Positions 8,402 through 16,985 of a stretch of DNA of 64,000 nt are shown in pieces (within the stretch, counting starts at the first letter, position 1; each line of letters starts with the position of its first letter). The notes under the pieces are model-generated. The model was not told where the DNA came from. It was given only the letters and a program-made list of their open reading frames with translations, and ran no database searches. The stretch is from the NCBI RefSeq assembly GCF_018334155.1, contig NZ_JAGXTP010000002.1:392625-456624 (forward strand). The letters are read 5' to 3'. The stretch is from Devosia litorisediminis (GTDB lineage Bacteria > Pseudomonadota > Alphaproteobacteria > Rhizobiales > Devosiaceae). The position numbers and the translations under genes are program-made.

Positions 8402-8418
8402 GAATAGACTTTTCACAT
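8402..8418 (+). promoter_or_regulatory. Second copy of the GAATA-NN-CTTTTCACAT motif
   Basis: Matches 15 of 17 positions of the palindrome half at 6037-6053, including the uninterrupted CTTTTCACAT. It lies 57 nt before the ATG at 8475. The left half is degenerate, so dyad symmetry is weaker here than at 6033-6053. Probably a shared regulator site or shared promoter element of the two operons. Confidence 0.4.
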
Positions 8419-8474
8419 ATGGATGATCAAGCCGCAAAACGGGGCACCATTTGAAAGGTCCTTGGAGGAAAACA

Positions 8475-9803
8475 ATGGCAACCAAGTTTCTGGCCAGGGC
8501 GCTCCTGGCATCGTGCGCGTTGGCGACCCTGTCGGGCGCGGCGATCGCTCAAGACTTCGACTACGGCTCGTTCCCCGATTACACCCTCAAGGTGAAACTG
8601 ATCGGCGGCACGCAGTACGAAAAGCTCTACACGCGTATTCCAGAGTGGGAGGCGCTGACTGGCGCCAAGGTCGAGATCGTCTCGTCCAAGAACCACTTCG
8701 ACCTTGATCGCGAGATCAAGCAGGACATCGCCACCGGCCAGATCACCTGGTGCGTCGGCTCCAACCACACCAGCTTCGCACCACAATACGGCGATCTGTA
8801 TGTCGACCTGTCGACCATGATCCCGGCTGAAGAACTGGCCAAATACGTCCCGGGCACCCTCAAGTCTGCCATGGTCGATGGCCGTCTGGTGCAACTGCCC
8901 CGCGTGACCGACGTGTCGAACCTGTATTACCGCAAGGACCTCTATGAGGACCCGGCCAATATGGAGGCCTACAAGGCCGAGTTCGGCGCCGATCTGGCAC
9001 CGCCCAAGACCTTTGAGGAGTTCAAGCAGCAGATCATCTTCTTTGCTGATCCGCCAAACCTGTACGGCACGGCCTTTGCGGGCAAGGACGAAGGCATGTC
9101 CGGCCGCTTCATGGAAATCCTGCGCGCCAATGGCGGCGATCTGTTCGACGCCGACTGGAACCCGATCTTCAATTCGCCAGAAGGCGTTGATGCGCTCAAC
9201 TGGTTCAAAGACATCTATGATGCCGGCGGCGTGCCAGCCGGTACCGTGAACTACACCTGGGATGATATCGGTCAGGCCATGGCCGCTGGCCAGCTGGCGG
9301 TCGATCTTGACTGGCCGGGCTTTGCCGGCTTCTACAGCGATCCGGCCGCCTCCAAGATCTCTGACGTGCTCGGCTTTGCCGTGTCGCCAGTTGGTTCTGC
9401 CGGCGTGCGTGGCGGCTGGTCCGGTTCGCACTCCTTCTCGGTCACTGAAGCTTGTGACAACAAGGAAGCTGCGACCTCACTCGCCGTTTTCCTGACCAAT
9501 GACGAAAGCGAAATGATGGAAGCTCAGGCCGGCAATCTGCCGACCCGCTCCAAGACCTTCGACGAAGTCATCACCTATTTCAACGAGAACGGCAAAACCG
9601 CTCTCGCCGAAATGTTCCCGATCTGGCAGGCCAGCCTGGCCGATGCCCGCACGCCACCATTGATCCCCCAGTGGATCGAGGTGTCCAACGTGCTCTGGCC
9701 ACAGTTGCAGGCTGCCATCGTGGGTGAGAAGACCCCACAGGAAGCACTCGACAAGGCCGCCGATGAAGCCCGCATGATCCTTGAAGATGCCGGTATCCTC
9801 TAG
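8475..9803 (+). CDS. Sugar ABC transporter, extracellular solute-binding protein (family 1)
   Basis: 442 residues. Residues 1-25 are a Sec signal peptide (MATKFLARALLASCALATLS, cleavage after AIA). The mature part has family 1 binding-protein elements (YRKDLYEDPANMEAYKAEFG, KTFEEFKQQ, MAAGQLAVDLDWPGFAGFY, GGWSGSHSFSV). It captures a sugar in the periplasm for the permeases at 9982 and 10932 and the ATPase at 11801. The ATG at 8475 follows GGAGG by 7 nt; an in-frame ATG eight codons upstream would put that site inside the gene. First gene of a long rightward operon divergent from iclR. The substrate is probably a 6-deoxy sugar, from the enzymes encoded with it. Confidence 0.93.
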   Translation: MATKFLARALLASCALATLSGAAIAQDFDYGSFPDYTLKVKLIGGTQYEKLYTRIPEWEALTGAKVEIVSSKNHFDLDREIKQDIATGQITWCVGSNHTSFAPQYGDLYVDLSTMIPAEELAKYVPGTLKSAMVDGRLVQLPRVTDVSNLYYRKDLYEDPANMEAYKAEFGADLAPPKTFEEFKQQIIFFADPPNLYGTAFAGKDEGMSGRFMEILRANGGDLFDADWNPIFNSPEGVDALNWFKDIYDAGGVPAGTVNYTWDDIGQAMAAGQLAVDLDWPGFAGFYSDPAASKISDVLGFAVSPVGSAGVRGGWSGSHSFSVTEACDNKEAATSLAVFLTNDESEMMEAQAGNLPTRSKTFDEVITYFNENGKTALAEMFPIWQASLADARTPPLIPQWIEVSNVLWPQLQAAIVGEKTPQEALDKAADEARMILEDAGIL

Positions 9804-9812
9804 CTGACTCTG

Positions 9813-9836
9813 TGCTGCCCGGTTCGCCGGGCAGCA
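9813..9836 (+). other. Stable intercistronic hairpin after the binding-protein gene
   Basis: Ten-base-pair stem TGCTGCCCGG / CCGGGCAGCA closed by a TTCG tetraloop, starting 9 nt after the stop. No T run follows. Such hairpins after binding-protein genes usually protect the upstream mRNA and lower expression of the permease genes; that role is inferred. Confidence 0.6.
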
Positions 9837-9940
9837 TCCCTCCCGAGTCTGGCTCGGGACCCGGGACCCGCAAGGCCCTTGCCGTAAACATGTTCAGCCA
9901 GATGCTGGCATGCATTGTTCTGGTTTGTTTATTTTAGTCG

Positions 9941-9961
9941 CCTTCCCCCGCGGGGGGGAAG
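9941..9961. repeat. GC-rich intergenic palindrome
   Basis: CTTCCCCC and GGGGGGAAG arms around a short GC centre, in the gap between the binding-protein and permease genes, followed by AAGGGTGGGGG. It belongs to the same loose family as the hairpins at 25843-25947, 43302-43322 and 45223-45245. Confidence 0.4.
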
Positions 9962-9981
9962 CAAGGGTGGGGGTCCTTTCC

Positions 9982-10935
9982 GTGGCTACCGACGTCCAAA
10001 TACCGCCACGTGCCCGCTGGAGCGAAGGCTTTGCCGCCTTTTTCCGTTCGCCGCGCGCCGTGCCCTATCTGCTGCTTCTGCCAGCCATCATCGTCATTCT
10101 GGCGGTGGTTCTGGTGCCGCTGCTGGTCTCGTTCTGGACCAGTTTCACCAGCTACAATCTGACCAAGCCCGCCACGCTGTTCAACTTCGTCGGTCTGCGC
10201 AATTACCAGCGCCTGATGGGCAATGAGGATTTCTGGTGGGCCTTCGGCCGGACCTTTATTTTCGTGACCATCACGCTGAATCTGGAAATGCTGCTCGGCC
10301 TGGGCTTGGCGCTGCTGATCAACAAGATCACCTGGGGTCAGCGCACGCTGCGCACCATCATGATGTTTCCCATGATGTTCTCGCCCATTCTGGTGGGATT
10401 CCAGTTCAAGTACATCTTCAACGACTCCATCGGTCTGGTGAACAACGCCCTGTTCGATCTGGGTCTGATCACCCAGCCCATTCCCTGGCTGGTCGATGGC
10501 ACGCTGGCCAATTTCTCCATAATCTTCGCCGAAATCTGGATGTCGACCTCGATCTTCGCCATTCTGCTGCTGGCCGGATTGATGGCCCTGCCCAAGGATC
10601 CCATCGAGGCTGCCAAGGTTGATGGCTGTAATCCCCTGCAGGTGTTCCAGCACATCACGCTGCCCTTCCTGATGCCCTTTGTGTACATCGCCATGACCAT
10701 CCGCTCGCTCGATGTGGCGCGGGCCTATGACATGGTCCGCATCATGACCAATGGTGGCCCGGCTGGCCGCACCGAGCTGATCTGGACGCTGATGACCCGC
10801 ACCGGCTACCAGAACAGCCAGATGGGCATGGCCAATGCCATGGGCTATGTCTCGATCCTGCTCTCGATCTTTTTCACCGTGTTCTTCTTCCGCAAGCTCA
10901 CCGCGGCGCGCACCTTCATGGGAGGCGCACAATGA
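9982..10935 (+). CDS. Sugar ABC transporter permease (MalF/UgpA type)
   Basis: About 317 residues with six predicted membrane helices, the first at VPYLLLLPAIIVILAVVLVP. The EAA loop that docks with the ATPase is seen as EAAKVDGCNPLQVFQHITLP. The GTG at 9982 is the likely start because upstream codons translate a GC-rich intergenic repeat (9941-9961); the start is not backed by a good ribosome site. It overlaps the next permease gene by 4 nt (ATGA). Forms the inner-membrane channel with the product of 10932-11789. Confidence 0.88.
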   Translation: MATDVQIPPRARWSEGFAAFFRSPRAVPYLLLLPAIIVILAVVLVPLLVSFWTSFTSYNLTKPATLFNFVGLRNYQRLMGNEDFWWAFGRTFIFVTITLNLEMLLGLGLALLINKITWGQRTLRTIMMFPMMFSPILVGFQFKYIFNDSIGLVNNALFDLGLITQPIPWLVDGTLANFSIIFAEIWMSTSIFAILLLAGLMALPKDPIEAAKVDGCNPLQVFQHITLPFLMPFVYIAMTIRSLDVARAYDMVRIMTNGGPAGRTELIWTLMTRTGYQNSQMGMANAMGYVSILLSIFFTVFFFRKLTAARTFMGGAQ

Positions 10936-11789
10936 GCCGTTTGAGCATCGAGAAGCCCTGGCAGCGCTGGCTGATCCGCTTTGGCGTCTTCGTCGCCATG
11001 GTGATCCTGACCGTGCCGGGTCTGTGGGTGGTGCTGACCGCCTTCCGCCCCAATATCGAGGTATTGGCGCGCCCGGCTGTCTGGATTCCCCAGCAGTGGA
11101 CGCTGGACAATTTCGCCCGGCTGTTCGGTCTGTCCGATGTCCAGCAGGGCCTGCCGGTGGCGCAGTATTTCATCAACTCGCTGGTGATCTCGCTGACCTC
11201 CACCATGATCGCGGTGGTGATCGGCATGGCCGGCGGCTACGCCTTTGCCCGCTACCGCTTCCGCGGCAAGGCCACGCTGTTTCTCGCCTTCATGCTCAGC
11301 CGTACCGTGCCGGGTGTGGCGCTCAGCCTGCCGCTCTTCATCATCTGGGCCCGCCTGGGCATTATCGACACCAGCTTCGGCCTGATCGTGGTCTATCTGG
11401 CGGTCAACATCCCCTTCACCATCTGGCTGACAGACGGCTTTTTCCGGCAGATCCCGGTTGATCTGAGCGAAGCCGCCCAGATCGATGGCTGCACCGCATG
11501 GCAGGCCTTCTGGAAGATCGAATTTCCCCTGGCCCGCTCGGGACTGGCGTCAGCTGCGATCTTTGCCTTCCTCACGTCGTGGAACGAATATGCGCTGGCC
11601 AGCCAGCTCACCCGTACCACCGCCAGCAAGACCATGCCGGTCGGGCTCATGGACTTCACCGCCCAGTTCACCGTGGACTGGACCGGCATGAGTGCCATGG
11701 CCGTGCTCATCATCATTCCCGCTCTGGTTCTGACCTTCATCGTGCAAAAGCACCTGATCTCGGGTCTGACCTTTGGCGGCGTTAAATAA
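10932..11789 (+). CDS. Sugar ABC transporter permease (MalG/UgpE type)
   Basis: 285 residues, six membrane helices. The N-terminal helix is FGVFVAMVILTVPGLWVVLT and the EAA motif reads EAAQIDGCTAWQAFWKIEFP. Normal length for the second CUT1 permease. Its ATG overlaps the preceding stop (ATGA), indicating coupled synthesis of the two channel subunits. Works with the ATPase 11 nt downstream. Confidence 0.93.
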   Translation: MSRLSIEKPWQRWLIRFGVFVAMVILTVPGLWVVLTAFRPNIEVLARPAVWIPQQWTLDNFARLFGLSDVQQGLPVAQYFINSLVISLTSTMIAVVIGMAGGYAFARYRFRGKATLFLAFMLSRTVPGVALSLPLFIIWARLGIIDTSFGLIVVYLAVNIPFTIWLTDGFFRQIPVDLSEAAQIDGCTAWQAFWKIEFPLARSGLASAAIFAFLTSWNEYALASQLTRTTASKTMPVGLMDFTAQFTVDWTGMSAMAVLIIIPALVLTFIVQKHLISGLTFGGVK

Positions 11790-11800
11790 GGAATATTTCG

Positions 11801-12886
11801 GTGGCACAGGTTCGTCTGGACAAGGTCAGCAAAAGCTATGGCAAACTGGAGACGGTGCACGCCATCGATCTGGAGATTGCCCACAACGAATTCGTGGTTC
11901 TGGTGGGGCCTTCGGGCTGCGGCAAGTCCACCACGCTGCGCATGATCGCGGGGCTCGAGGAAATCACCGGGGGCACGATTTCGATCGGCGACCGGGTGGT
12001 CAACGACCTGCCGCCGCGTGCGCGCAACATCTCCATGGTGTTCCAGAGCTACGCGCTCTATCCGCATATGACGGTGCGCGACAATCTTGGCTTCGGGCTC
12101 AAGATCGCCAATATGGCCGAGGCCGAAATCACCAAGCGCGTCGATGACGCCGCCGATATTCTCGGCCTCGGCCCCTATATGGATCGCCTGCCGGCCAACC
12201 TGTCGGGCGGTCAGCGCCAGCGTGTCGCCATGGGCCGTGCCATTGTGCGCAATCCCGATGTGTTCCTGTTCGACGAACCGCTTTCCAACCTGGACGCCAA
12301 GCTGCGCGGCCAGATGCGTGTCGAGATCAAGAAGCTGCACCAGCGGGTCAAGACCACGGTGATCTACGTTACCCATGATCAGGTCGAAGCCATGACGCTG
12401 GCCGACCGTATCGTGATCATGCGCGACGGCGATATCGAGCAGATCGGCACGCCCAGCGAAGTGTTCGAACAGCCCGCCAATGTGTTCGTCGCCGGCTTTA
12501 TCGGCAGCCCGCCCATGAACCTGCTCGATGCCGTGGTCAGCAATGGCAAGGCCCGGCTCAGCGACGGGCTCGAAGTGCCGCTGCCAGCGGGTCTGCCAGT
12601 CAGCCAATCCCAGCAAATCGTGCTCGGCTTCCGGCCCGAGAGTCTTGCGCCCAAGGGTCATGCGCTGCATGGCGATGGGGCAGCCATGCCGCTGCAGCGC
12701 AATGTCATCATCGCCGAGCCGCTGGGCACAGAGACCATTATCTTCGTCGAAATGGGCGGTATTGACGTGCAGGGCAAAATGCTCAATCCGCGCGTCGTCG
12801 CCCCGGGCGAGACGCTCGATTTCACCCTCGATCTGACCCGCCTGCATGTCTTTGACAAAGCATCCGGCAAGCGCGTGGTCGCCTAG
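11801..12886 (+). CDS. Sugar ABC transporter ATP-binding protein (UgpC/MsmK type)
   Basis: 361 residues. Walker [10 protein letters not shown] at 36-44, Q loop in [12 protein letters not shown], signature LSGGQRQRV, Walker [13 protein letters not shown] and the switch histidine in [10 protein letters not shown] are all intact. The C-terminal 120 residues form the regulatory TOBE region typical of CUT1 ATPases. The start is GTG at 11801. It powers the importer formed with the two upstream permeases. The dehydratase gene follows after 2 nt. Confidence 0.95.
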   Translation: MAQVRLDKVSKSYGKLETVHAIDLEIAHNEFVVLVGPSGCGKSTTLRMIAGLEEITGGTISIGDRVVNDLPPRARNISMVFQSYALYPHMTVRDNLGFGLKIANMAEAEITKRVDDAADILGLGPYMDRLPANLSGGQRQRVAMGRAIVRNPDVFLFDEPLSNLDAKLRGQMRVEIKKLHQRVKTTVIYVTHDQVEAMTLADRIVIMRDGDIEQIGTPSEVFEQPANVFVAGFIGSPPMNLLDAVVSNGKARLSDGLEVPLPAGLPVSQSQQIVLGFRPESLAPKGHALHGDGAAMPLQRNVIIAEPLGTETIIFVEMGGIDVQGKMLNPRVVAPGETLDFTLDLTRLHVFDKASGKRVVA

Positions 12887-12888
12887 TC

Positions 12889-13995
12889 ATGGCCAAAATT
12901 GTCCGTGTCGAACTGCTCATGGTCGACCTCAAGCCCAAGGTGAAGCGGGTCGACGCCATTCAGAGCTTTGTCTCTCAGGAGACACCCATGGTGCGCATCA
13001 CCGACGCCGATGGCGTGGTGGGCACCGGCTATAGCTATACCATCGGTACCGGCGGTCCCTCGGTGATGGCGCTGCTCGAGCGTACGCTGGGCCCGGCTAT
13101 TATCGGCCGCGATGCCTATGACATCGAAGCCATCTGGCGCGACCTGCTGTTTCTCACCCATGCCACCACGGTGGGCGCGCTGACCGCTATTGCCATGGCG
13201 GCCATCGACACCGCGCTATGGGATCTCAAATGCCGCAAGCTGGGCCTGCCGCTGCACAAGCTGGCGGGTGGGGCCCAGGCCAGCATCCCGCTCTACACCA
13301 CCGAAGGCGGCTGGCTGCATATCGAGCAGCCCGCGCTGGTTGAAGACGCCCTGCGCGCCAAGGCCGACGGTTTTGGCGGCTGCAAGCTCAAGATAGGTCG
13401 GCCAATCCATGAAGATGTGGCGCGCATTGCCGCTGTCCGCGAGGCGGTGGGCCCCGGCTTTGAAATCTTCACCGACGCCAATCAGGCCTTTGCCGTGGAC
13501 GAAGCTATTCGCCGCGCCCGGGCCTATGAGCCACTCGATATCGGCTGGCTCGAAGAGCCGCTGCCGGCCGACGATATTTCGGGCCATGTGCGCCTGAGCG
13601 AGCAGACCAGCCTGCCCATCGCGGTGGGCGAAAGCCTCTATTCGGTCAGCCATTTTCGCGAATATCTGCAGCGCCACGCTGCGTCCATCATCCAGGTGGA
13701 TGTCGGGCGTATTGGCGGCATCACCCCCTGGCTCAAGGTGGCGCATATGGCCGAAGCCTTCAATATCAGCGTCTGCCCACATTTCTTGATGGAATTGCAC
13801 GTTTCGCTGTGTGCAGCCGTGCCCAATGCGCGCTGGGTGGAGTATATTCCCCAGCTCGACAGCCTCACCACCACGGGCATGACCATTGAGCAGGGCCGCG
13901 CCATCCCCTCGGACGCGCCGGGACTGGGCATTGCCTGGAACTTTGAAGCCATTGATCGCCTCGCGGTCGAGGGCAGCCGCATAACACTACAATAG
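12889..13995 (+). CDS. Enolase-superfamily sugar-acid dehydratase (mandelate racemase subgroup)
   Basis: 368 residues. The capping domain spans about 1-125 and the barrel 130-360. Metal ligands are Asp196 (FTDANQ), Glu222 (LEEPL) and Glu248 (VGES). The KxK base pair is Lys166/Lys168 in CKLKIG and the opposite base is the Asp271-His298 dyad (DVGRIGG, CPHF), which places it in the mandelate-racemase subgroup that contains sugar-acid dehydratases. Expected reaction: aldonic acid to 2-keto-3-deoxy acid, here probably L-fuconate or L-rhamnonate. It follows the ATPase by 2 nt and precedes the SDR by 10 nt. The exact substrate is not decided by the sequence. Confidence 0.9.
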   Translation: MAKIVRVELLMVDLKPKVKRVDAIQSFVSQETPMVRITDADGVVGTGYSYTIGTGGPSVMALLERTLGPAIIGRDAYDIEAIWRDLLFLTHATTVGALTAIAMAAIDTALWDLKCRKLGLPLHKLAGGAQASIPLYTTEGGWLHIEQPALVEDALRAKADGFGGCKLKIGRPIHEDVARIAAVREAVGPGFEIFTDANQAFAVDEAIRRARAYEPLDIGWLEEPLPADDISGHVRLSEQTSLPIAVGESLYSVSHFREYLQRHAASIIQVDVGRIGGITPWLKVAHMAEAFNISVCPHFLMELHVSLCAAVPNARWVEYIPQLDSLTTTGMTIEQGRAIPSDAPGLGIAWNFEAIDRLAVEGSRITLQ

Positions 13996-14005
13996 GAATT
14001 CAGGC

Positions 14006-14737
14006 ATGGCCGACATTACCGGTAAGATCGTTCTCATCACCGCCGCTGCCCAGGGCATTGGCCGCGCCTCGGTTGAAGCCTTCGTCAAGGCTGGCGCCAC
14101 CGTGATCGCCACTGATGTGAACACCGAAAAGCTCGCCGAACTCGATGGCATGGCCGGCGTGACCACCCGTCGGCTCGACGTGCTGTCGCGCGATGCCGTC
14201 AAGCAGGCCGTGGCCGAGATCGGCCGCATTGACGTGCTGTTCAACTGCGCTGGCGTGGTCCATTCCGGCAGCGTGCTCGAAATGAGCGATAGCGATCTCG
14301 ACTTTGCCTTCGATCTCAACATCAAGGCGCAGATCCGCACCATCCAGGCAGTGCTGCCGCAAATGCTCGAGCGCAAGGACGGCGCCATCATCAATATGGC
14401 CACCGTGGCCAGCTCGGTGAAGGGCGTGCCCAATCGCGCGGCCTACACCATCTCCAAGGCGGCCGTGGTGGGCCTGACCAAATCGGTCGCAGCCGATTAC
14501 ACCACTTCCAATATCCGGGTGAACGCGATTTGCCCCGGTACGGTGGACAGCCCCTCGCTGCATGAACGCTGGCACGCGACAGGCGACTTCGAAGCAGCCA
14601 AGAAGGCCTTCATCGCCCGCCAGCCCATCGGCCGCATTGCACGTCCGGACGAAGTGGCGGATCTGGCGGTCTATCTGGCTGGCGCGACCTATACGACGGG
14701 TCAGGTGCACATCATTGATGGTGGCTGGACGGCCTAG
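14006..14737 (+). CDS. SDR dehydrogenase, 2-keto-3-deoxy-L-fuconate dehydrogenase-like
   Basis: 243 residues of classical short-chain dehydrogenase. The cofactor motif is TAAAQGIG (first Gly replaced by Ala), with NCAG at 80-83 and the catalytic Tyr147-x3-Lys151 in AAYTISKAA. The stretch RVNAICPGTVDSPSL and the overall sequence are close to the KDF dehydrogenase/BDH2 group, which oxidises 2-keto-3-deoxy-L-fuconate at C4 with NAD. That is the step after the dehydratase encoded immediately upstream. Last gene of the operon; a 13-bp perfect hairpin follows 10 nt after the stop. Confidence 0.88.
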   Translation: MADITGKIVLITAAAQGIGRASVEAFVKAGATVIATDVNTEKLAELDGMAGVTTRRLDVLSRDAVKQAVAEIGRIDVLFNCAGVVHSGSVLEMSDSDLDFAFDLNIKAQIRTIQAVLPQMLERKDGAIINMATVASSVKGVPNRAAYTISKAAVVGLTKSVAADYTTSNIRVNAICPGTVDSPSLHERWHATGDFEAAKKAFIARQPIGRIARPDEVADLAVYLAGATYTTGQVHIIDGGWTA

Positions 14738-14747
14738 GCTGAAACGA

Positions 14748-14778
14748 AACAACCGGCCGAGGGGATCGGCCGGTTGTT
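14748..14778. terminator. Strong bidirectional terminator
   Basis: Perfect 13-bp inverted repeat, AACAACCGGCCGA (14748-14760) and TCGGCCGGTTGTT (14766-14778), with loop GGGGA. A/T-rich ends on both sides let it serve both the rightward SDR gene and the leftward hydratase gene. Confidence 0.8.
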
Positions 14779-14803
14779 CAAGGCAATCAATCTGATTGTG
14801 CTC

Positions 14804-15559
14804 TCAATAGCGCATGGCTGCGGTGACTGAACCCCAGGCGCCCATGCGGCCTTCGATGGACTGGGCTGCGCCGTGCGGGCCCAGGGCGCGCGATCCGGTG
14901 ATGATCACCTGACCGGCCGTGAGCGGCAAGCCGCGTTCTGCGGCGTGGCTGGCGAGCCAGCCCAGGGCCGCCACGATATCCGACCAGTTCGCGCCCGAGG
15001 CGCCCGCTGTAGACTCAACGCCGTCAAACAGCAGCGTGACGGGCAGGGTGCTCAGCTCGGACCTGATCGCCCCGTCAAGGACGGGACCGACCACGACCGC
15101 ACCATTGCTTTGCAGATCGCCCAGCTTGACGTTATGGGCGATGGCATCGCGGTCGACAAACGGGCTCGCCACCATTTCGAGAGCCGGGTGCAGGCTGGCA
15201 ATCGCTGCTTCAACGGCAGCCGCGTCTGATCCGGCGGGCAGGTCCTGGCCCAGGGTAACCGCCACTTCCACTTCGGGAAAGATGAAGCCGTGCCTGGTTG
15301 AATCCAGCGCTGCCCCATTGGCAAAATAGCGGTTGGCCGGAATGGGCGCACAAATTGGCTCGCCCTGCCCACCGGCCATGACCTTCCAGCCACCCACTGG
15401 ACCTAGTCGGGCGATGATCAGATCCTGCATGGCGTAGACGCCAGCCATGTCGGCTGGGGTCAGGCTCTCGGCGACGGCGCTGATACGCGCGCCGCCGTCA
15501 TGGGCTGCAATCAACTGCGTCACCAGTTCTTCCATGATGTCGATCGTCTGGCCTGTCAT
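14804..15559 (-). CDS. 2-keto-4-pentenoate hydratase-like protein (FAH superfamily, MhpD group)
   Basis: 251 residues. The core has FPEVEVAVTLGQDL, LHPALEMVASPF and QVIITGSRALGPHGA, matching the MhpD/DmpE side of the FAH superfamily. These enzymes add water to 2-hydroxypentadienoates or decarboxylate related 2-oxo acids, using a divalent metal held by acidic residues. The ATG at 15559 follows an AGGA by 7 nt and lies 14 nt after the aminopeptidase stop, so both are cotranscribed. A GTG nine codons earlier would overlap that gene. It faces the SDR operon across a terminator, so a role in the deoxysugar pathway is possible but not shown. Confidence 0.8.
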   Translation of the reverse strand: MTGQTIDIMEELVTQLIAAHDGGARISAVAESLTPADMAGVYAMQDLIIARLGPVGGWKVMAGGQGEPICAPIPANRYFANGAALDSTRHGFIFPEVEVAVTLGQDLPAGSDAAAVEAAIASLHPALEMVASPFVDRDAIAHNVKLGDLQSNGAVVVGPVLDGAIRSELSTLPVTLLFDGVESTAGASGANWSDIVAALGWLASHAAERGLPLTAGQVIITGSRALGPHGAAQSIEGRMGAWGSVTAAMRY

Positions 15560-15573
15560 CTGTGTGTCCTGGC

Positions 15574-16806
15574 TCAAAATGCCCACTCGCCCTTGCGCAT
15601 GACGGGCTCGACAGTGCCATCGGCATGAACGCCATCAATGTCGATCTTGTCCGAGCCGATCATCCAGTCGATGTGGATGTTGGAGCTGTTGCCGCCGCGC
15701 TGGTTGATCTCGGCCTGGGACAGGTCCTTGCCGCCCTCAAAACAGTCCGAATAGCACTGGCCCTGCGCAATGTGGCACGAGGCGTTCTCATCATAGAGTG
15801 TGTTGAAGAACAGAATGCCCGAGGCGGAGATCGGCGAGGAATGCGGCACCAGGGCCACTTCGCCCAGATGACGGCCACCCTCATCGGTATCGAGCACCTT
15901 GTTGAAGATGTCCTGACCCTTGGAGGCCTTGAGTTCGACCAGTCGGCCACCTTCAAAGCGCGCCTGCATCTCTTCGATCAGCGTGCCGTTATGGCTTAGC
16001 GGCTTGGTGGCCGCCACGTGACCCTCAACGCGCGAGCGGTGCGGGGTGGTGAACACTTCCTCGGTCGGAATATTGGGATTGCAGGTCACCCCGTTCTTGG
16101 CTTCGGACGCGCCACCCTTCCAGCGGTGACCATCGGCCAGACCAACAGTCAGATCGGTGCCCGGACCGGTATATTTCAGCGACGAAAATGCCTTGCCGTT
16201 CAGCCATGTCCAGCGCGCCTTGAGATTGGCATTGTGCTCGGCCCAGGCGGCGATTGGATCATCGACATCGACCCGGCTGGCCTTGAAGATCGCATCGGCC
16301 AGCTTGCCGACCGCGACCTCTTCGCTGTCATTGGGAAAGACCAGCCTGGCCCAGGCGGCGCTGGGGTAGGACACAATGTTCCAGTTGATATCAAAGCCGG
16401 TGATCAGTTGCAGCGCAGGCTTGTAGGCTGCCGAATTGGCGCGCTGGGCACGGCTGACCTTTTCGGGGTCCTGGCCGGACAGCATCATGGGGTTGTCGCC
16501 GGCAATCGCCAGCCGCGCCGCATTGCCCTTGAAGGCCTCGGCCATGCCCGAATAAAGCCAGCCGGCAGCTTTGTCGAAGCTGGCATCATTGGCGTATTTG
16601 TAGCGCGCCAGAGTGGCTTCTTCATCCGAATAGATGGTGGTCACAACACCGGCACCAGCCTTGTAGGCGTGCTCGGTGATCCGGCGAACCAGCGGCGCGG
16701 CGGTCAGCGGCGCGGTCATCACCAGATCCTGGCCTTCTTCGAGCTGCAGCCCCACCTTGATGGCAACCTGGGCGAGCTTGTCGAGCTTGACGGGATCAAT
16801 GGTCAT
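15574..16806 (-). CDS. M29-family aminopeptidase (thermophilic metalloprotease family)
   Basis: 410 residues, full length for peptidase family M29 (AmpS/aminopeptidase T). Candidate metal-site segments are NIPTEEVFTTPH, ARFEGGRLVEL, LGEVALVPHSSPI, NTLYDENASCHIA and NIHIDWMIGS, in the order known for the family. A cytoplasmic enzyme that removes N-terminal residues with two metal ions. It heads the two-gene leftward unit with the FAH-type hydratase. The start at 16806 is supported by family length; a moderate purine-rich stretch precedes it. Confidence 0.92.
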   Translation of the reverse strand: MTIDPVKLDKLAQVAIKVGLQLEEGQDLVMTAPLTAAPLVRRITEHAYKAGAGVVTTIYSDEEATLARYKYANDASFDKAAGWLYSGMAEAFKGNAARLAIAGDNPMMLSGQDPEKVSRAQRANSAAYKPALQLITGFDINWNIVSYPSAAWARLVFPNDSEEVAVGKLADAIFKASRVDVDDPIAAWAEHNANLKARWTWLNGKAFSSLKYTGPGTDLTVGLADGHRWKGGASEAKNGVTCNPNIPTEEVFTTPHRSRVEGHVAATKPLSHNGTLIEEMQARFEGGRLVELKASKGQDIFNKVLDTDEGGRHLGEVALVPHSSPISASGILFFNTLYDENASCHIAQGQCYSDCFEGGKDLSQAEINQRGGNSSNIHIDWMIGSDKIDIDGVHADGTVEPVMRKGEWAF

Positions 16807-16916
16807 TTGGGCAAAAGCCTCTTGGTTTTGAATCGATTGGCGGGAGCCTAGTCCCGCCGCGACCTCTGCGCCACCCAGCGCAATGGCAAAATTTATTGCG
16901 CTAAATCCAAAGTTTA

Positions 16917-16930
16917 TTGACCTGAATCAA
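16917..16930. promoter_or_regulatory. FNR/FixK-type box
   Basis: TTGAC-CTGA-ATCAA fits the FNR/FixK consensus TTGAY-N4-RTCAA with only one arm base imperfect. It lies 55 nt upstream of a 40-codon membrane peptide gene and 110 nt upstream of the leftward aminopeptidase start. The arrangement suggests induction at low oxygen; no regulator gene is nearby. Confidence 0.55.
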
Positions 16931-16985
16931 GGTCGCTGGCGCCGGCCGCTGGCAAATATGCGCCTGTTAGGACAGGAGCATAAAA

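Noticed and set aside
11393..12847. 484-codon minus-strand frame over the sugar ABC ATPase
   Set aside because: Same reason: antisense of a gene with all Walker and signature motifs.
14804..15559. FAH-family protein as the final hydrolase of the deoxysugar pathway
   Set aside because: It is on the opposite strand behind a strong terminator, is coupled to an aminopeptidase gene and resembles MhpD-type hydratases; kept only as a possibility.
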